Origin: an uncultured Alphaproteobacteria bacterium
GTDB lineage: Bacteria > Pseudomonadota > Alphaproteobacteria > HIMB59 > GCA-002718135
Length of the DNA: 64,000 nucleotides
Reading direction: 5' to 3'
Assembly: GCA_902628645.1 (NCBI GenBank)
Contig: CACONS010000001.1
Span: 32,995 to 96,994 of the forward strand
In this document: one piece after another, positions 44,809 to 54,209 of the stretch
Position numbering within the stretch: the stretch's first letter is position 1
Layout: each line of letters starts with the position of its first letter
The notes under the pieces: generated by a model
Database searches by the model: none
The model's input: the letters and a program-made list of their open reading frames with translations, nothing else
Told to the model about the DNA's origin: nothing
Translations under genes and position numbers: made by a program

Positions 44809-46095
44809 ATGAAAATTGATGAGTTTTTTAATGAAAAAACTGTCATTGATTTAAGTTTTTTTAATTTTTCAAACGCTGTTACGGCAGCTTATTTTGCCAA
44901 TCGAAATTTAGAAGTACTAAGAGTTAATAAAAATTTTAAAACATTCTTTCCTGTACTTAAAACAGTAAAAAATATTCCTTTTACGAGCATTTTAGAACAA
45001 CTTGGTGTTTCTAATGAATATATTGAAAGTTTTAAAAAAAATTTAGATAAAGATGGTCATGTTATAGTTCCAAAAATAGAAATCAAAATTAATAATGAAG
45101 TAAAAATTTATTCTCTTCTTTCAGCTTATACTGAAAATTCAGATTTTCCCTATTTAAATGGTGTACAGGGTCAATTTGTAGATAGAACTGATGAATATAA
45201 CTTAAGAAAAGAAAAGGAAGATTTACTAGATCAAAAGTTAAAAGATAGAGAAATTATTGAAACAAAGACTAAAAAATTAGAAAATATTGCTAATAGATTA
45301 TCAAAATATCTTTCCCCTCAAGTATATAAATCTATTTTTGAAGAAGAGGAGTCAGGAAAAAAAACTAAAGATAGTTATGTAAGAAAAAATTTAACTATAT
45401 TTTTTTCAGATATCGTTAACTTTACAGATTTATCTGATTCCCTTGAGGCAGAAAAACTCGGTTTAATTTTAAATAATTATTTGAGTGAAATGAGCTTGAT
45501 TGCTATAAATTCAAACGCAACTATTGATAAATTTATTGGTGATGCAATTCTTTCATTTCACGGCGCGCCTGAAACACTAGGTGATGAGAATGATGCTATT
45601 AATTGTATAAGCATGGCTTTAGAAATGAAAGAACGAGTTAAAGAACTTCAATCATTTTGGATAAGACAAGGAGTTAAGGGTGGATTGAAAGTGAGATACG
45701 GAATTTCCTCTGGTTATGCTAATGTTGGAGACTTTGGATCTAGTGTAATGAGTGATTATACAGCTATAGGATCTTCTGTTAATTTAGCCTCTAGATTACA
45801 ATCTATTGCTCCTGAAAACGAAATAATTATTTCTGATACAACATATAATTTAGTTAAAAATCAAATAAACTGCGAAGAGTATGAAGAAATAACCCCTAAA
45901 GGTTTTGTAAGACCTGTTAAAACTTACAAGGTAATTGATTTTAAAAATAAAAAAAATAGCAAAACAAAAAAATCATATTCGAAAAAAGGTAATCACGTGG
46001 ATATTCAAATATTTGATAGTTCTGATATGAAGGCTGCAATGAAAGAATTAAAAAAACTACAAGAAGATTTTAGTAAAGAAATTGACGAAGAGTAG
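44809..46095 (+). CDS. Class III adenylate/guanylate cyclase with N-terminal PAS-like sensor
   Basis: 428 aa. Residues about 20-130 look like a PAS-type sensor (YFANRNLEVLRVNKNFK, LNGVQGQFVDRTDEY), then a coiled linker (about 130-185) and the catalytic domain (about 195-370). Metal-binding Asp residues lie in FFSDIVNFTDLSD (near 200) and DKFIGDAILSFHG (near 244); the substrate segment is SDYTAIGSSVNLASRLQS. Cytoplasmic. Probably makes cAMP. It converges on a channel with a cyclic-nucleotide-binding domain 10 bp away. Confidence 0.9.
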   Translation: MKIDEFFNEKTVIDLSFFNFSNAVTAAYFANRNLEVLRVNKNFKTFFPVLKTVKNIPFTSILEQLGVSNEYIESFKKNLDKDGHVIVPKIEIKINNEVKIYSLLSAYTENSDFPYLNGVQGQFVDRTDEYNLRKEKEDLLDQKLKDREIIETKTKKLENIANRLSKYLSPQVYKSIFEEEESGKKTKDSYVRKNLTIFFSDIVNFTDLSDSLEAEKLGLILNNYLSEMSLIAINSNATIDKFIGDAILSFHGAPETLGDENDAINCISMALEMKERVKELQSFWIRQGVKGGLKVRYGISSGYANVGDFGSSVMSDYTAIGSSVNLASRLQSIAPENEIIISDTTYNLVKNQINCEEYEEITPKGFVRPVKTYKVIDFKNKKNSKTKKSYSKKGNHVDIQIFDSSDMKAAMKELKKLQEDFSKEIDEE

Positions 46096-46105
46096 GGGAA
46101 TTATT

Positions 46106-47776
46106 CTATTTTAAAAAATTTATTATTGCATTCTTGATATCATTTACAATATTTTTATTTTCATTTTTCATTTCTTGATTTTCATCCTTCTTTTTATCTA
46201 ATTTTAATTTTCTTTGAGCTAAAATATTTGCGACATAATCATACACATTTGGATTTTTAGAAAAAATATCTTTTATTATATCTTTGCTTACTTTTATTAC
46301 TATACAAGGAGTTTCAGCTATTACATTTGCAGATCTTGGTTCACCAGTAAGAAGGCTGCCTTCACCAACAAAATCTCCAACACCAAGTTTTGCTAAAAAT
46401 ACTTTATCTTTATTTTCATTATCTAAATATACAGATACAACCCCATCATTAATAACATAAAGAGAGTCTCCAGTATCATTTTGTTTAATAATGTAATCAT
46501 CTTTTTCAAAATGGAGTCTTTCTGCATTTTCAGCAATCTCATCTAAATCTTCAGAATTTAATGACATAAAAATAGGAATTTTTTGAAGTAGAACTCTATT
46601 TTTTATTGACTCATTATAAGGATTGAATTCGCTAACCTGCCTTTTTTCAAAATCCTCTCGACTTCTGTGTGTATCAAGAGCATGCAGCCCTGTATCTTCT
46701 TCAAGTTTCCCATAAAGTTTTCCAGCAGACATTTGAACACCTGCATGTCTTAAAGTTTTGTGTATTTCCATCATAACACTATCTTGCATTGAATTTTTTA
46801 AAATTCGTTTTGTGCAATCAAAAGCAACAACAAACTCTAATCCAAATTCATTAGCTCCAATAAAACGAACCCACTGTAAATTTAATTGTTCTCTTCCATC
46901 AACTGGCTTAGCTTTTTTAAGAGCATTATAAAGTAACTTTGAAATATTTTCTGGATCATGAGATGGATGAAAGTATAATTTATTAAAAATATGAAACCCT
47001 TCACTCATTTTTTCTTTATCTTGTTTGCTCCAATTAGTTAAAATTGAATCTGCAACGATTTCATTTGGAATAATTACTTCGGTATTTTGAAATGTTCTTA
47101 TCCTTGTACTTCTCCAGGTAATATTTTCTACATAACCTGTTTTATCATCGACAGTAATCCAATCATTTATAGCAAATGGCCTCTCAATATTAACAAAAAT
47201 TCCTTTAATTAAATCTGATAAACTTGATTGCAAAGAAAGGGCGATAGCAGCAAAAACTATTCCACCGGCAGCAAGTATACTTGTAAGTTCTAAATTAAAA
47301 ACAAAAGATAAAACTAGAAATGAAGGTATAGCAAATAATAAAAACTGAAATAGAAATGTTATTATTTCAGGTATTGTTGTACCGGATTTATCATTTAGTG
47401 ATAATACTTCGTATTTATAAAACATCATTATGAATATTGATGGTATAAAATATAAAGTTATAAGTAAGATTTTATCTGTAAGGTTGCTTATATTTTGATT
47501 GATTAAAAAAAATTCTTTTTGTGTAACTATATCATAAGAAAAATTTACCATTAGATATGATAAAATAGGAAGTATAATGATAGTAAATAATACTCGAGTA
47601 AATTTCTTTAATTTGTTCAACTGTATTACAGAACCAATAATCAATAGAGAAATAAGTATATATAAAGAATTTAAAGTAACTGCATTATTATAAAATAGCA
47701 GAATAGATAAGATACATAACAAGGATATTAAAATTATGCTTATCTTGGATAGTAGATAAAAAATGTTAATTTTCAT
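46106..47776 (-). CDS. MscS-superfamily channel with C-terminal cyclic-nucleotide-binding domain (bCNG type)
   Basis: 556 aa. N-terminal membrane helices (five or so, residues 8-195), the MscS pore helix and beta domain (IVFAAIALSLQSSLSDLIKG, PFAINDWITVDDKTGYVENI, IPNEIVADSILTNWS), then a CNBD (about 405-520). Its phosphate cassette VGEGSLLTGEPRSANV has the Glu and Arg needed to hold a cyclic nucleotide. This is the architecture of bacterial cyclic-nucleotide-gated channels. Converges with cyclase 1 and diverges from the K+ channel across 34 bp. Confidence 0.9.
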   Translation of the reverse strand: MKINIFYLLSKISIILISLLCILSILLFYNNAVTLNSLYILISLLIIGSVIQLNKLKKFTRVLFTIIILPILSYLMVNFSYDIVTQKEFFLINQNISNLTDKILLITLYFIPSIFIMMFYKYEVLSLNDKSGTTIPEIITFLFQFLLFAIPSFLVLSFVFNLELTSILAAGGIVFAAIALSLQSSLSDLIKGIFVNIERPFAINDWITVDDKTGYVENITWRSTRIRTFQNTEVIIPNEIVADSILTNWSKQDKEKMSEGFHIFNKLYFHPSHDPENISKLLYNALKKAKPVDGREQLNLQWVRFIGANEFGLEFVVAFDCTKRILKNSMQDSVMMEIHKTLRHAGVQMSAGKLYGKLEEDTGLHALDTHRSREDFEKRQVSEFNPYNESIKNRVLLQKIPIFMSLNSEDLDEIAENAERLHFEKDDYIIKQNDTGDSLYVINDGVVSVYLDNENKDKVFLAKLGVGDFVGEGSLLTGEPRSANVIAETPCIVIKVSKDIIKDIFSKNPNVYDYVANILAQRKLKLDKKKDENQEMKNENKNIVNDIKNAIINFLK

Positions 47777-47810
47777 TTTGTAGTTTTTACTATAAAGAAT
47801 TTATATAAAA

Positions 47811-48554
47811 ATGAATTCATTTTCAAAGTATTTATTCGAACACTTACATTTTGGTTTAGAGGAGAAGGATTTTACATTAATTGAAAAAATTATATTCTTT
47901 CTTATTATATTGAACTGTATTTTTGTTGTTATTGAGTCTGAAAAACTCATTTATGAACAATATTATCAACTCTTTGACTCAGCAAAAATTTTATTTGGTA
48001 TAGTATTTTTAATTGAATATATTTGTAGGTTAATTGCCGTAGATCAAATTGATAAATTTAAAGGATTTAAAGGCAAGATAAAGTATATTTTTACAGTACC
48101 CGCTCTAATTGATGCAATTGCACTTATTCCATTATTTTTAATTGGTATTAATGAAGGTTTCTTAGTACGATTGTTAAGAGCTATAAGAATATTTAGTATT
48201 CTTCGTTTTGGGCGTTTTAGTGAGTCAGTAGATTTTATACTTCATGCAATATATGACAGAAGACATGAATTAATATTCTCACTTCTGATTACTTTAAGTT
48301 TAATGTTATTGTCTGCAACTTTACTTTATGTTGTAGAAGGGGATTTACAACCAGAAGCATTTGGCTCAATTCCTAGATCTCTTTGGGTTAGTTCCGCTGC
48401 TTTATTGTCCACTGGTTATGGTGATTATACGCCTATTACATTTTTAGGAAGGTTTGCTGCAGTCTGTACAGCTTTATTTGGAATTGGGGCGGTTGCTTTA
48501 CCAGCAGGTATATTGGCTAGCGCTTTTACGGAGAGAAAAAGAAAAAAGGATTAA
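47811..48554 (+). CDS. Voltage-gated-type potassium channel
   Basis: 247 aa, six membrane helices. S4-like segment VRLLRAIRIFSILRFGRF (about 118-135) has regularly spaced Arg, and the selectivity filter STGYGDYTP (about 200-208) specifies K+. S6 is AVCTALFGIGAVALPAGILASAF. No cytoplasmic regulatory domain beyond the short basic tail. It is flanked by a cyclic-nucleotide-gated channel and a cyclase gene (4-bp convergent overlap with the latter). Confidence 0.9.
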   Translation: MNSFSKYLFEHLHFGLEEKDFTLIEKIIFFLIILNCIFVVIESEKLIYEQYYQLFDSAKILFGIVFLIEYICRLIAVDQIDKFKGFKGKIKYIFTVPALIDAIALIPLFLIGINEGFLVRLLRAIRIFSILRFGRFSESVDFILHAIYDRRHELIFSLLITLSLMLLSATLLYVVEGDLQPEAFGSIPRSLWVSSAALLSTGYGDYTPITFLGRFAAVCTALFGIGAVALPAGILASAFTERKRKKD

Positions 48555-50380
48555 GCAGTTTTTTCTACAATTTTTATATTAGGAAACATTTTATTAGAAA
48601 ATTCTAAAAGATTAGTATGTTTTGAGTCTTCAGGTCTAAAATGCATATTATGTATAGTTTTTTCCCAATTTGTTTCTTTAAAATCATTTTCATATTTTTT
48701 GTAAATATTATGTTCTTTAACTTTACTAATGTCATCATTTTTAGAAATAGAATATAAAATTGTTAACCAAGTTGAAGCTCCCATGTATTGTATTTTTTCA
48801 CCCCAAGAAATACATTTTTCGAAATCTTCTTTACAAAAATAACCAATTGTTAATGCATCAAAGCGTGAACATGAAGTTGCATTTCCTTGAGGAATGGGAT
48901 CAAGTTCTAATGCTTTGTGTAGATGCTTTAAACCTTCATCAACATTATCAAGTTTAACTAAACAAGTACCATATCTATCTAAAATTCTTGGATCATTAGG
49001 ATTAATGGAATGTCCTTTCTTAGCATGCTCAATAGATTTATTAAATTCTTTATTACTTTGCGCTATAGCAGATGATATTCTCTGTACCTCGAAGTCATTT
49101 TCATCAGCTTCAAGACTTTTTTTGACATGCTCAAGACCCATATCCATCATCTTATCTGGGTCTTCATAATATCCTTTGCCGTATCCACCGCCTATAGTAC
49201 AAGCTTTTAAAGCATGAGCTCTAGCATTTGTTTCATCAGTTTCGATTGCTTTATCAAGTGCCTCAATAGCTTTTAAATTATTCTCTTTTCCAGATCGAAC
49301 ATGATGATAAGTTCCTTTTATTAACCATTCATAAGAATTTAGATTTTCTGATGGTTTCCTTTTAATTCTTTGTAAACTACTAATTTCAATATTACCAAGT
49401 AACTGTCGAGACATTTTCATTACGATTTCATCTTGTAAATCAAAAATATCCTCTATTACTCGATCGTATTTTTCACCCCATAAATTGGCACCATCGCTTG
49501 CATCCGTTAAGTCAACACTAACTCTTATTCTTTTACCAGCTGAACGAATATTGCCACCAATCAAATAATCAACAAAATGTTTCTTAGCAAAACCAAGAGC
49601 ATCTTCATCACTTTTTTTAAAATCCATTGATGTTTGGTGTGAAAGGATTTCAAATTCTTGCATTCGGGAAAATTCCTGTATTAAATCTCTGAATACCCCT
49701 TCTACTAAGAATTCTGAATCTTCATCTTTACTTAAATTTTCAAAGGGTAGAATTGCAAGTTTAATTTTTTTTGCTTTATTAATTTTAGTTTGAGCTATTG
49801 GTTCTTTAGCATCGTTACTTTTTGATTTTTCTTCTTCTTTTAAGAAATCATCTTCATGAATAAGTAAATTAGAAATTTTATAAACTTCAAAACTTTCACT
49901 TATGTTTTTTAAATTTCTTGTGCCATCATTTTCAATTTTAGCATCTAACCTTTTATTGACTTGATCTTTAACAATAGTAGAAATTAAAATACCACCAGGT
50001 TCGCATTCACTTTCAAGTCTAGCTGAAACATTAACTCCTGAACCCATGATATTATCACCTTCAACTATTACATCATCTACATGTATTCCAACTCGCCATT
50101 CCAATTTTAATTCTGTAATAGAATGATCATTTCTTTTGTAAATTTCATTTTGAAATTCTATTGCCGCTTTTAAGCAATTTACTGGTGAAGCAAACTCACA
50201 TACAACGCTATCACCCTCAGTTTTAAATATTCGTCCACCAAATTCTATAATTTTACCATCTATTATTTTGCGACATTCATTTAAGTTTCGAAGAGTTTTT
50301 TCTTCACTTTCTTCCATATGTTTACTAAAATTAACACAATCAGTAGCAAGAATAGTGGCTAATTTTCTGTCAGAATTCAT
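48551..50380 (-). CDS. Class III cyclase with TolB-like and TPR domains
   Basis: 609 aa. N-terminal cyclase domain (1-170) with metal Asp D14 in ATDCVNFSK and D57 in TEGDSVVCEF, and GSGVNVSARLESECEPGGI. A TolB-N-like segment follows (IKLAILPFENLSKDEDSEFLVEGV, about 208-330), then TPR-type helical repeats (about 345-600, e.g. NLKAIEALDKAIETDETNARAHA). Similar multi-domain cyclases are common in Rhizobiales. Probably a sensor that makes cAMP; partner unknown. Confidence 0.9.
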   Translation of the reverse strand: MNSDRKLATILATDCVNFSKHMEESEEKTLRNLNECRKIIDGKIIEFGGRIFKTEGDSVVCEFASPVNCLKAAIEFQNEIYKRNDHSITELKLEWRVGIHVDDVIVEGDNIMGSGVNVSARLESECEPGGILISTIVKDQVNKRLDAKIENDGTRNLKNISESFEVYKISNLLIHEDDFLKEEEKSKSNDAKEPIAQTKINKAKKIKLAILPFENLSKDEDSEFLVEGVFRDLIQEFSRMQEFEILSHQTSMDFKKSDEDALGFAKKHFVDYLIGGNIRSAGKRIRVSVDLTDASDGANLWGEKYDRVIEDIFDLQDEIVMKMSRQLLGNIEISSLQRIKRKPSENLNSYEWLIKGTYHHVRSGKENNLKAIEALDKAIETDETNARAHALKACTIGGGYGKGYYEDPDKMMDMGLEHVKKSLEADENDFEVQRISSAIAQSNKEFNKSIEHAKKGHSINPNDPRILDRYGTCLVKLDNVDEGLKHLHKALELDPIPQGNATSCSRFDALTIGYFCKEDFEKCISWGEKIQYMGASTWLTILYSISKNDDISKVKEHNIYKKYENDFKETNWEKTIHNMHFRPEDSKHTNLLEFSNKMFPNIKIVEKTA

Positions 50381-50483
50381 ATATTTTTTTTAACAAAATT
50401 TTATAAAAATACCACCTAAATGTGGCAACATGTGTCACAGAATCTTAACAAATAAATATATAAAGTTTTAATAGGAGGCTTTT

Positions 50484-50897
50484 ATGGTCGAAAATTTTGG
50501 TGGAAGTATTCTTTACTTAATACTTTTTATAATTCAATTATTGGGTTTATCTTTTTACTGTTATTTAATTATTTTAAATCCAAAAAAAATTATTAGTGAT
50601 TATCAAGTTGGAGAAGGAGCTATTGCTCCAATCAGACTAATTGGATCGTTTATACTACCATTAGTATTGGTTGGAATTTATCTAATGTTTACTTCAATTG
50701 AAAATATGTGGGTGTACTTTGTTTTAGGTCTTATGACTACAGTCTATCAACTACTTTACGATCTTGGAAATAGAATGGGAGTAATAGACAAAAACTATAC
50801 TGTCGTTAATAAAACACAAGATACAATTCTTACTATCGTTTTTGTTGTAATTAATATTGTTCTCATAATAGGATTACAAGATAGAATAGGTCTATAG
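50484..50897 (+). CDS. Four-helix membrane protein, unknown
   Basis: 137 aa with four membrane helices (about 7-29, 46-66, 71-90, 112-132). AGGAGG at 50473-50478 is an exceptionally good Shine-Dalgarno five bases before the ATG, so it is probably well expressed. No family recognised. It is divergent from the TPR cyclase across about 100 bp and may share its promoter region. Confidence 0.65.
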   Translation: MVENFGGSILYLILFIIQLLGLSFYCYLIILNPKKIISDYQVGEGAIAPIRLIGSFILPLVLVGIYLMFTSIENMWVYFVLGLMTTVYQLLYDLGNRMGVIDKNYTVVNKTQDTILTIVFVVINIVLIIGLQDRIGL

Positions 50898-50919
50898 AAA
50901 AGACTTTCAGATACAATTT

Positions 50920-50940
50920 GCTGGGATTTTAAATCCCAGC
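50920..50940. terminator. Hairpin between convergent genes
   Basis: Inverted repeat GCTGGGAT/ATCCCAGC with a 5-base TTTAA loop, between the ends of the four-helix protein gene and the peroxiredoxin-like gene. GC-rich against its background and placed to terminate both strands, but no long T-run follows on either side. Confidence 0.5.
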
Positions 50941-50945
50941 TATTC

Positions 50946-51485
50946 CTAACTTAAAGAAAATTCTTTTACTTTATCAAACGGAAAGTGATCAACAATATCC
51001 TTTTTTGCATAATATACTTCTTCTACTTCACCTTCTTCGTTAATTAAGACATCTGTTACAGCAATATCAAAATATCCTTTTATTCTAGTTGGAATATAAC
51101 CTCTAATTAAAGCAGGAAAAAGTTTATGAGCTTTAAAAAGCATTGTGGCAAACATTTTAGAAACAGATCTTTCAATTTCATATTTTTGAAAATATTTAAA
51201 GTCAGTATCAGCTAAAACAGTGAAGGGGAGTGGTCCATGCTTTCCCATAAAATGTTTAAGATTATTTACTGGCGAATGAAAGATACCTACATGAGTAAAA
51301 TTTTTTCCAAACTCTCCAAAGCGCTTATTGAATTCGTGTAATCTTAAATTACAAAAACTACAACCTGCTATTCTATAAAAAGTTAGAAGAACTTTTTTAC
51401 CTTTAGTTTCAGATAGATTAAAAATTGATCCATCAGGTTTAGGTAAAGTAATATCTTCTAATCTATCACCTTTTTTTATTTTCAT
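50946..51485 (-). CDS. Peroxiredoxin-like (AhpC/TSA, redoxin) protein
   Basis: 179 aa thioredoxin-fold protein without a signal peptide. The likely redox pair is C42/C45 in RIAGCSFCNLRLHEF, resembling a CxxC rather than the TxxC of classic peroxiredoxins. LPKPDGSIFNLSETKGKKVLL is the typical redoxin N-terminal block. Peroxide or disulfide reduction is inferred. It starts within the end of the MlrC gene (20-bp overlap), so they form one operon. Confidence 0.8.
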   Translation of the reverse strand: MKIKKGDRLEDITLPKPDGSIFNLSETKGKKVLLTFYRIAGCSFCNLRLHEFNKRFGEFGKNFTHVGIFHSPVNNLKHFMGKHGPLPFTVLADTDFKYFQKYEIERSVSKMFATMLFKAHKLFPALIRGYIPTRIKGYFDIAVTDVLINEEGEVEEVYYAKKDIVDHFPFDKVKEFSLS

Positions 51486-52968
51486 TCTTATTTACTAAAC
51501 CATGTGGATCAGAAAATATAGGCCAAATTTTTCTTTTCAATTTTGTGTATTTGTTTTTTTTTGGATTATTTGGATATATTCCATTCACTGATGCATATAC
51601 AATATTAGATACGTGAGGATGAAAAGAATTATAAAAATGATTTGTTGATTTTACTATTAAAATATTTTTATTTGCAATTTCTATACCTAATTTTTCAAAT
51701 ACATCAGTCGAGAATGTTTGACATCTATTGGAATTTAAAACTATTTCAATATTATTGAAGGTTATACACGCACAATCACCCATTGGCACTAGTGATTTAC
51801 CAAATTTTTGAAATGTATTTTTTACTATTTTTTTTACAAGAACATTTTTTTTTATAGGTTTTTCAGTTGGAGATATTTTACCACCAAAACTTAAATTTAT
51901 AATAGCTTTCTCTCCAGCTTCATGGCACAAACGTACTGCCTCAGGGTCCCATATAGTACCTAGAGCAATATTTTTTAACTTCATAGATAAAGCTTTTTTA
52001 ATTAAAACTGTTGAATCTCCAGCTACTCCACCACCAGGGTTATCCCAGATATCAGCAATAAGGACTGGCTTCTTATTATTTTTAAATAAATTTTTAGCTT
52101 TAATTAAAGATTTATTAACTGAGTAAGTTTTTGGACCTAATTTTTTTCTTAATTTAAATAATTTCATTCCAAGTTCAAAAGATAAATTATTTCCGTAGTT
52201 TGTATCGTTGTCAGTTATAACTAATACTTTGGCACCAAGATCAGGGGAATTACCAGCCATGAATCCATGTATTATTGAAATAGATAAAATAGATTTGTCT
52301 TTTTCTAAATTTTTTATTTTATCAACAAAAGATCTCATAGGTTCTTTACTTGTTGGTAAAATGGTCATCATTTTAACATCAAATAAAGAAATTCTAGGTT
52401 TGATTTTTTTATTAAATGTTTTGAGAGATAAATTTATACAATTTTTAGCTGTCTCTACAAAATCTGTATGGGGAAATTCTTTAAATACTGTTAAAATGTT
52501 TGTATTTGTAATAAATTTTTTACTTAAATGACTGTGCGGATCAAAAGTTGCTCCTATAACAACATTTGGACCAACTATTTTTCTAATATTTTTTACTAAA
52601 TCTCCCTCACAGTCTACGCAATTTTTAGCTATCATTGCGCCATGTAACCCTAATAGAACTATATCTAATTTACCTGCATTTTTTATTTCTTTAAGAATTA
52701 ATTTTTTTAAATCATTCCATGTTTTTGAGTCAATCAATCCACCTGGCTCAGCCCAAGTAGCAGTACCTTCAATTAATTTAATTTCACCATTAGATTTTCT
52801 TTTTCGTAATAGTGGGAAGAGTGCAGAACATAAAGTTGGTGTTTTGGGATGATAATTTGGTTTAGCAAAGAATGTTTCCTTAAAGCTTTTCATATTAGTT
52901 TTTAAAGGTGAGAATGTATTTGTTTCTGTTGCTATGGAAGCACAATAAACCTTAGGTATTTTTTTCAT
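51466..52968 (-). CDS. MlrC-family (M81) metallopeptidase
   Basis: 500 aa. The N-terminal SIATETNTFSPL, LLGLHGAMIAKNCVDCEGDL and ATFDPHSHLSKKFI with FKEFPHTDFVETA are the M81/MlrC blocks and include the zinc ligands (Asp/His in FDPHSH). The name comes from microcystin degradation, but most members in other bacteria have unknown peptide or amide substrates. The middle DIWDNPGGGVAGDSTVLIK is also conserved. Confidence 0.87.
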   Translation of the reverse strand: MKKIPKVYCASIATETNTFSPLKTNMKSFKETFFAKPNYHPKTPTLCSALFPLLRKRKSNGEIKLIEGTATWAEPGGLIDSKTWNDLKKLILKEIKNAGKLDIVLLGLHGAMIAKNCVDCEGDLVKNIRKIVGPNVVIGATFDPHSHLSKKFITNTNILTVFKEFPHTDFVETAKNCINLSLKTFNKKIKPRISLFDVKMMTILPTSKEPMRSFVDKIKNLEKDKSILSISIIHGFMAGNSPDLGAKVLVITDNDTNYGNNLSFELGMKLFKLRKKLGPKTYSVNKSLIKAKNLFKNNKKPVLIADIWDNPGGGVAGDSTVLIKKALSMKLKNIALGTIWDPEAVRLCHEAGEKAIINLSFGGKISPTEKPIKKNVLVKKIVKNTFQKFGKSLVPMGDCACITFNNIEIVLNSNRCQTFSTDVFEKLGIEIANKNILIVKSTNHFYNSFHPHVSNIVYASVNGIYPNNPKKNKYTKLKRKIWPIFSDPHGLVNKNENKKR

Positions 52969-52989
52969 GATAAATAAAAATTAAAATTA

Positions 52990-54048
52990 TTATATTTTTT
53001 TAGCAGCAGATGTCTCTTTAATATTACTAAGCTTAGTGTACCTATCAATCATTTGCGTAGTTTTATGTCCACTTTGAGCCATTATTTCATGAGTTGGGAC
53101 TCCGTTCATTCTGGCTTGTGTAATAGAACCAATTCTTAAACTGTGGCCTGAAATTTTATCACAATTATCTAAATCAGCTTCTCTTGCTCTTTTCTTAAGT
53201 ATTAGGACAAAGCTTGTATCAGTAAGACTTATTTTTTGATTTTTATTATTTAGAATATATTTCTCGATATTATTAGCTTTATTTATTTTATAGAACAGGG
53301 GGCCTTGATCTATTAAAGCTACTTCTAGCCAATCTTTCAGTGCTTTTACTGGACAATAATCATTATTAGTTTTTGGAAGGTATATCATTCTTCCTTCACC
53401 TTTTTGATCAGTCTTAGAAAAAGGTATTAATACTTGAACACCATCCTCTTCAAAATTTAAATGTTCATATTTCATACCTAAAAGCTCAGATCTTCTACAA
53501 AAACTATAAAAACCAATTAAAATAAGAGCTCTATCTCTTATGTTTCTAAAATCTTCGTTATCATTTGGAATTTTATCAATAATTTTTTCAATATCAGCTT
53601 TTAGCAACTCTCTTGCTTGACCAGATTTATTATTTTTTTCATCTCTTACAATTGCACTAATTGTTTCAGAAATATTTGGATTTTTTCTATCAAATTGAAA
53701 GCCATTAACTCTATATTTATATGTAATAGATGCTAAGATTCTTTGTATAGTGGAAGCTTTATATGCAGTAGAGGAGTAGGGGTTGTTATTTACATTTTCT
53801 CTACCCGGTATGTTGCTTGATCCTTTGAGTATTTTCGCTTCTGGATCTTCGTGAAGCCAATCCATATAATTAGCTGTTAATGCGTAAGCACTATTTAGAT
53901 CATCAACATCTAAAGGACTGCAATTGTATTTATTCTTGCAATAATCTATAAACTTTAACCAGTCTCCCTGATATTTATCCTGAGTGTTTTTAGCTTTGGA
54001 TTTCTCCTTTAGCTTACTTACGTTTTCATTTAGTGATATTTTAACCAT
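52990..54048 (-). CDS. Tyrosine recombinase / integrase
   Basis: 352 aa site-specific recombinase. SAM-like core-binding domain (about 10-120), then the catalytic domain with R185 (FCRRSELLGM), K212 in PFSKTDQKGEGR, H302-x-x-R305 in SGHSLRIG, H328 in SGHKTTQMI and nucleophile Y337 in DRYTK. All catalytic residues are intact. No phage genes or tRNA are adjacent. A dif-like inverted repeat begins 9 bp upstream of its start codon, so it may be Xer-like and use that site, or the site may regulate it. Confidence 0.92.
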   Translation of the reverse strand: MVKISLNENVSKLKEKSKAKNTQDKYQGDWLKFIDYCKNKYNCSPLDVDDLNSAYALTANYMDWLHEDPEAKILKGSSNIPGRENVNNNPYSSTAYKASTIQRILASITYKYRVNGFQFDRKNPNISETISAIVRDEKNNKSGQARELLKADIEKIIDKIPNDNEDFRNIRDRALILIGFYSFCRRSELLGMKYEHLNFEEDGVQVLIPFSKTDQKGEGRMIYLPKTNNDYCPVKALKDWLEVALIDQGPLFYKINKANNIEKYILNNKNQKISLTDTSFVLILKKRAREADLDNCDKISGHSLRIGSITQARMNGVPTHEIMAQSGHKTTQMIDRYTKLSNIKETSAAKKI

Positions 54049-54056
54049 ATTATATA

Positions 54057-54080
54057 TTACGATAATTACAGTTATCGTAA
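54057..54080. other. dif-like inverted repeat next to the recombinase gene
   Basis: TTACGATAA (54057-54065), 6-base spacer TTACAG, TTATCGTAA (54072-54080): a perfect 9-bp inverted repeat. The inner ATAA-N6-TTAT geometry is that of Xer dif sites, and the right arm with the next two bases, TTATCGTAAAT, matches the E. coli XerD half-site TTATGTTAAAT at 9 of 11 positions (from memory of that site). It could be a crossover site or an operator. Confidence 0.5.
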
Positions 54081-54137
54081 ATAATAGTCAAGTAATATAT
54101 ATTATTATTATATATCAAGATATTATATATATTATCT

Positions 54138-54174
54138 AAATCTATTTCTAATATTACAAACTAGATATAGATTT
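54138..54174. repeat. Inverted repeat downstream of the dif-like site
   Basis: AAATCTAT at 54138-54145 and ATAGATTT at 54167-54174, separated by 21 bases, in the 152-bp gap between the recombinase and sirtuin genes. The intervening and flanking sequence is runs of TAT/ATA. It may be a further protein-binding site, but AT-rich DNA gives such repeats by chance. Confidence 0.3.
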
Positions 54175-54209
54175 TCACGTGTAATAAAATACTGTATATA
54201 GTGTATCAA

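Noticed and set aside
52990..54048. Prophage or integrative element boundary
   Set aside because: Apart from the recombinase there are no phage, plasmid or conjugation genes and no tRNA or direct-repeat att pair that could be seen.
54049..54200. CRISPR-like or tandem repeat
   Set aside because: The TAT/ATA runs are irregular low-complexity sequence with no repeat-spacer spacing.
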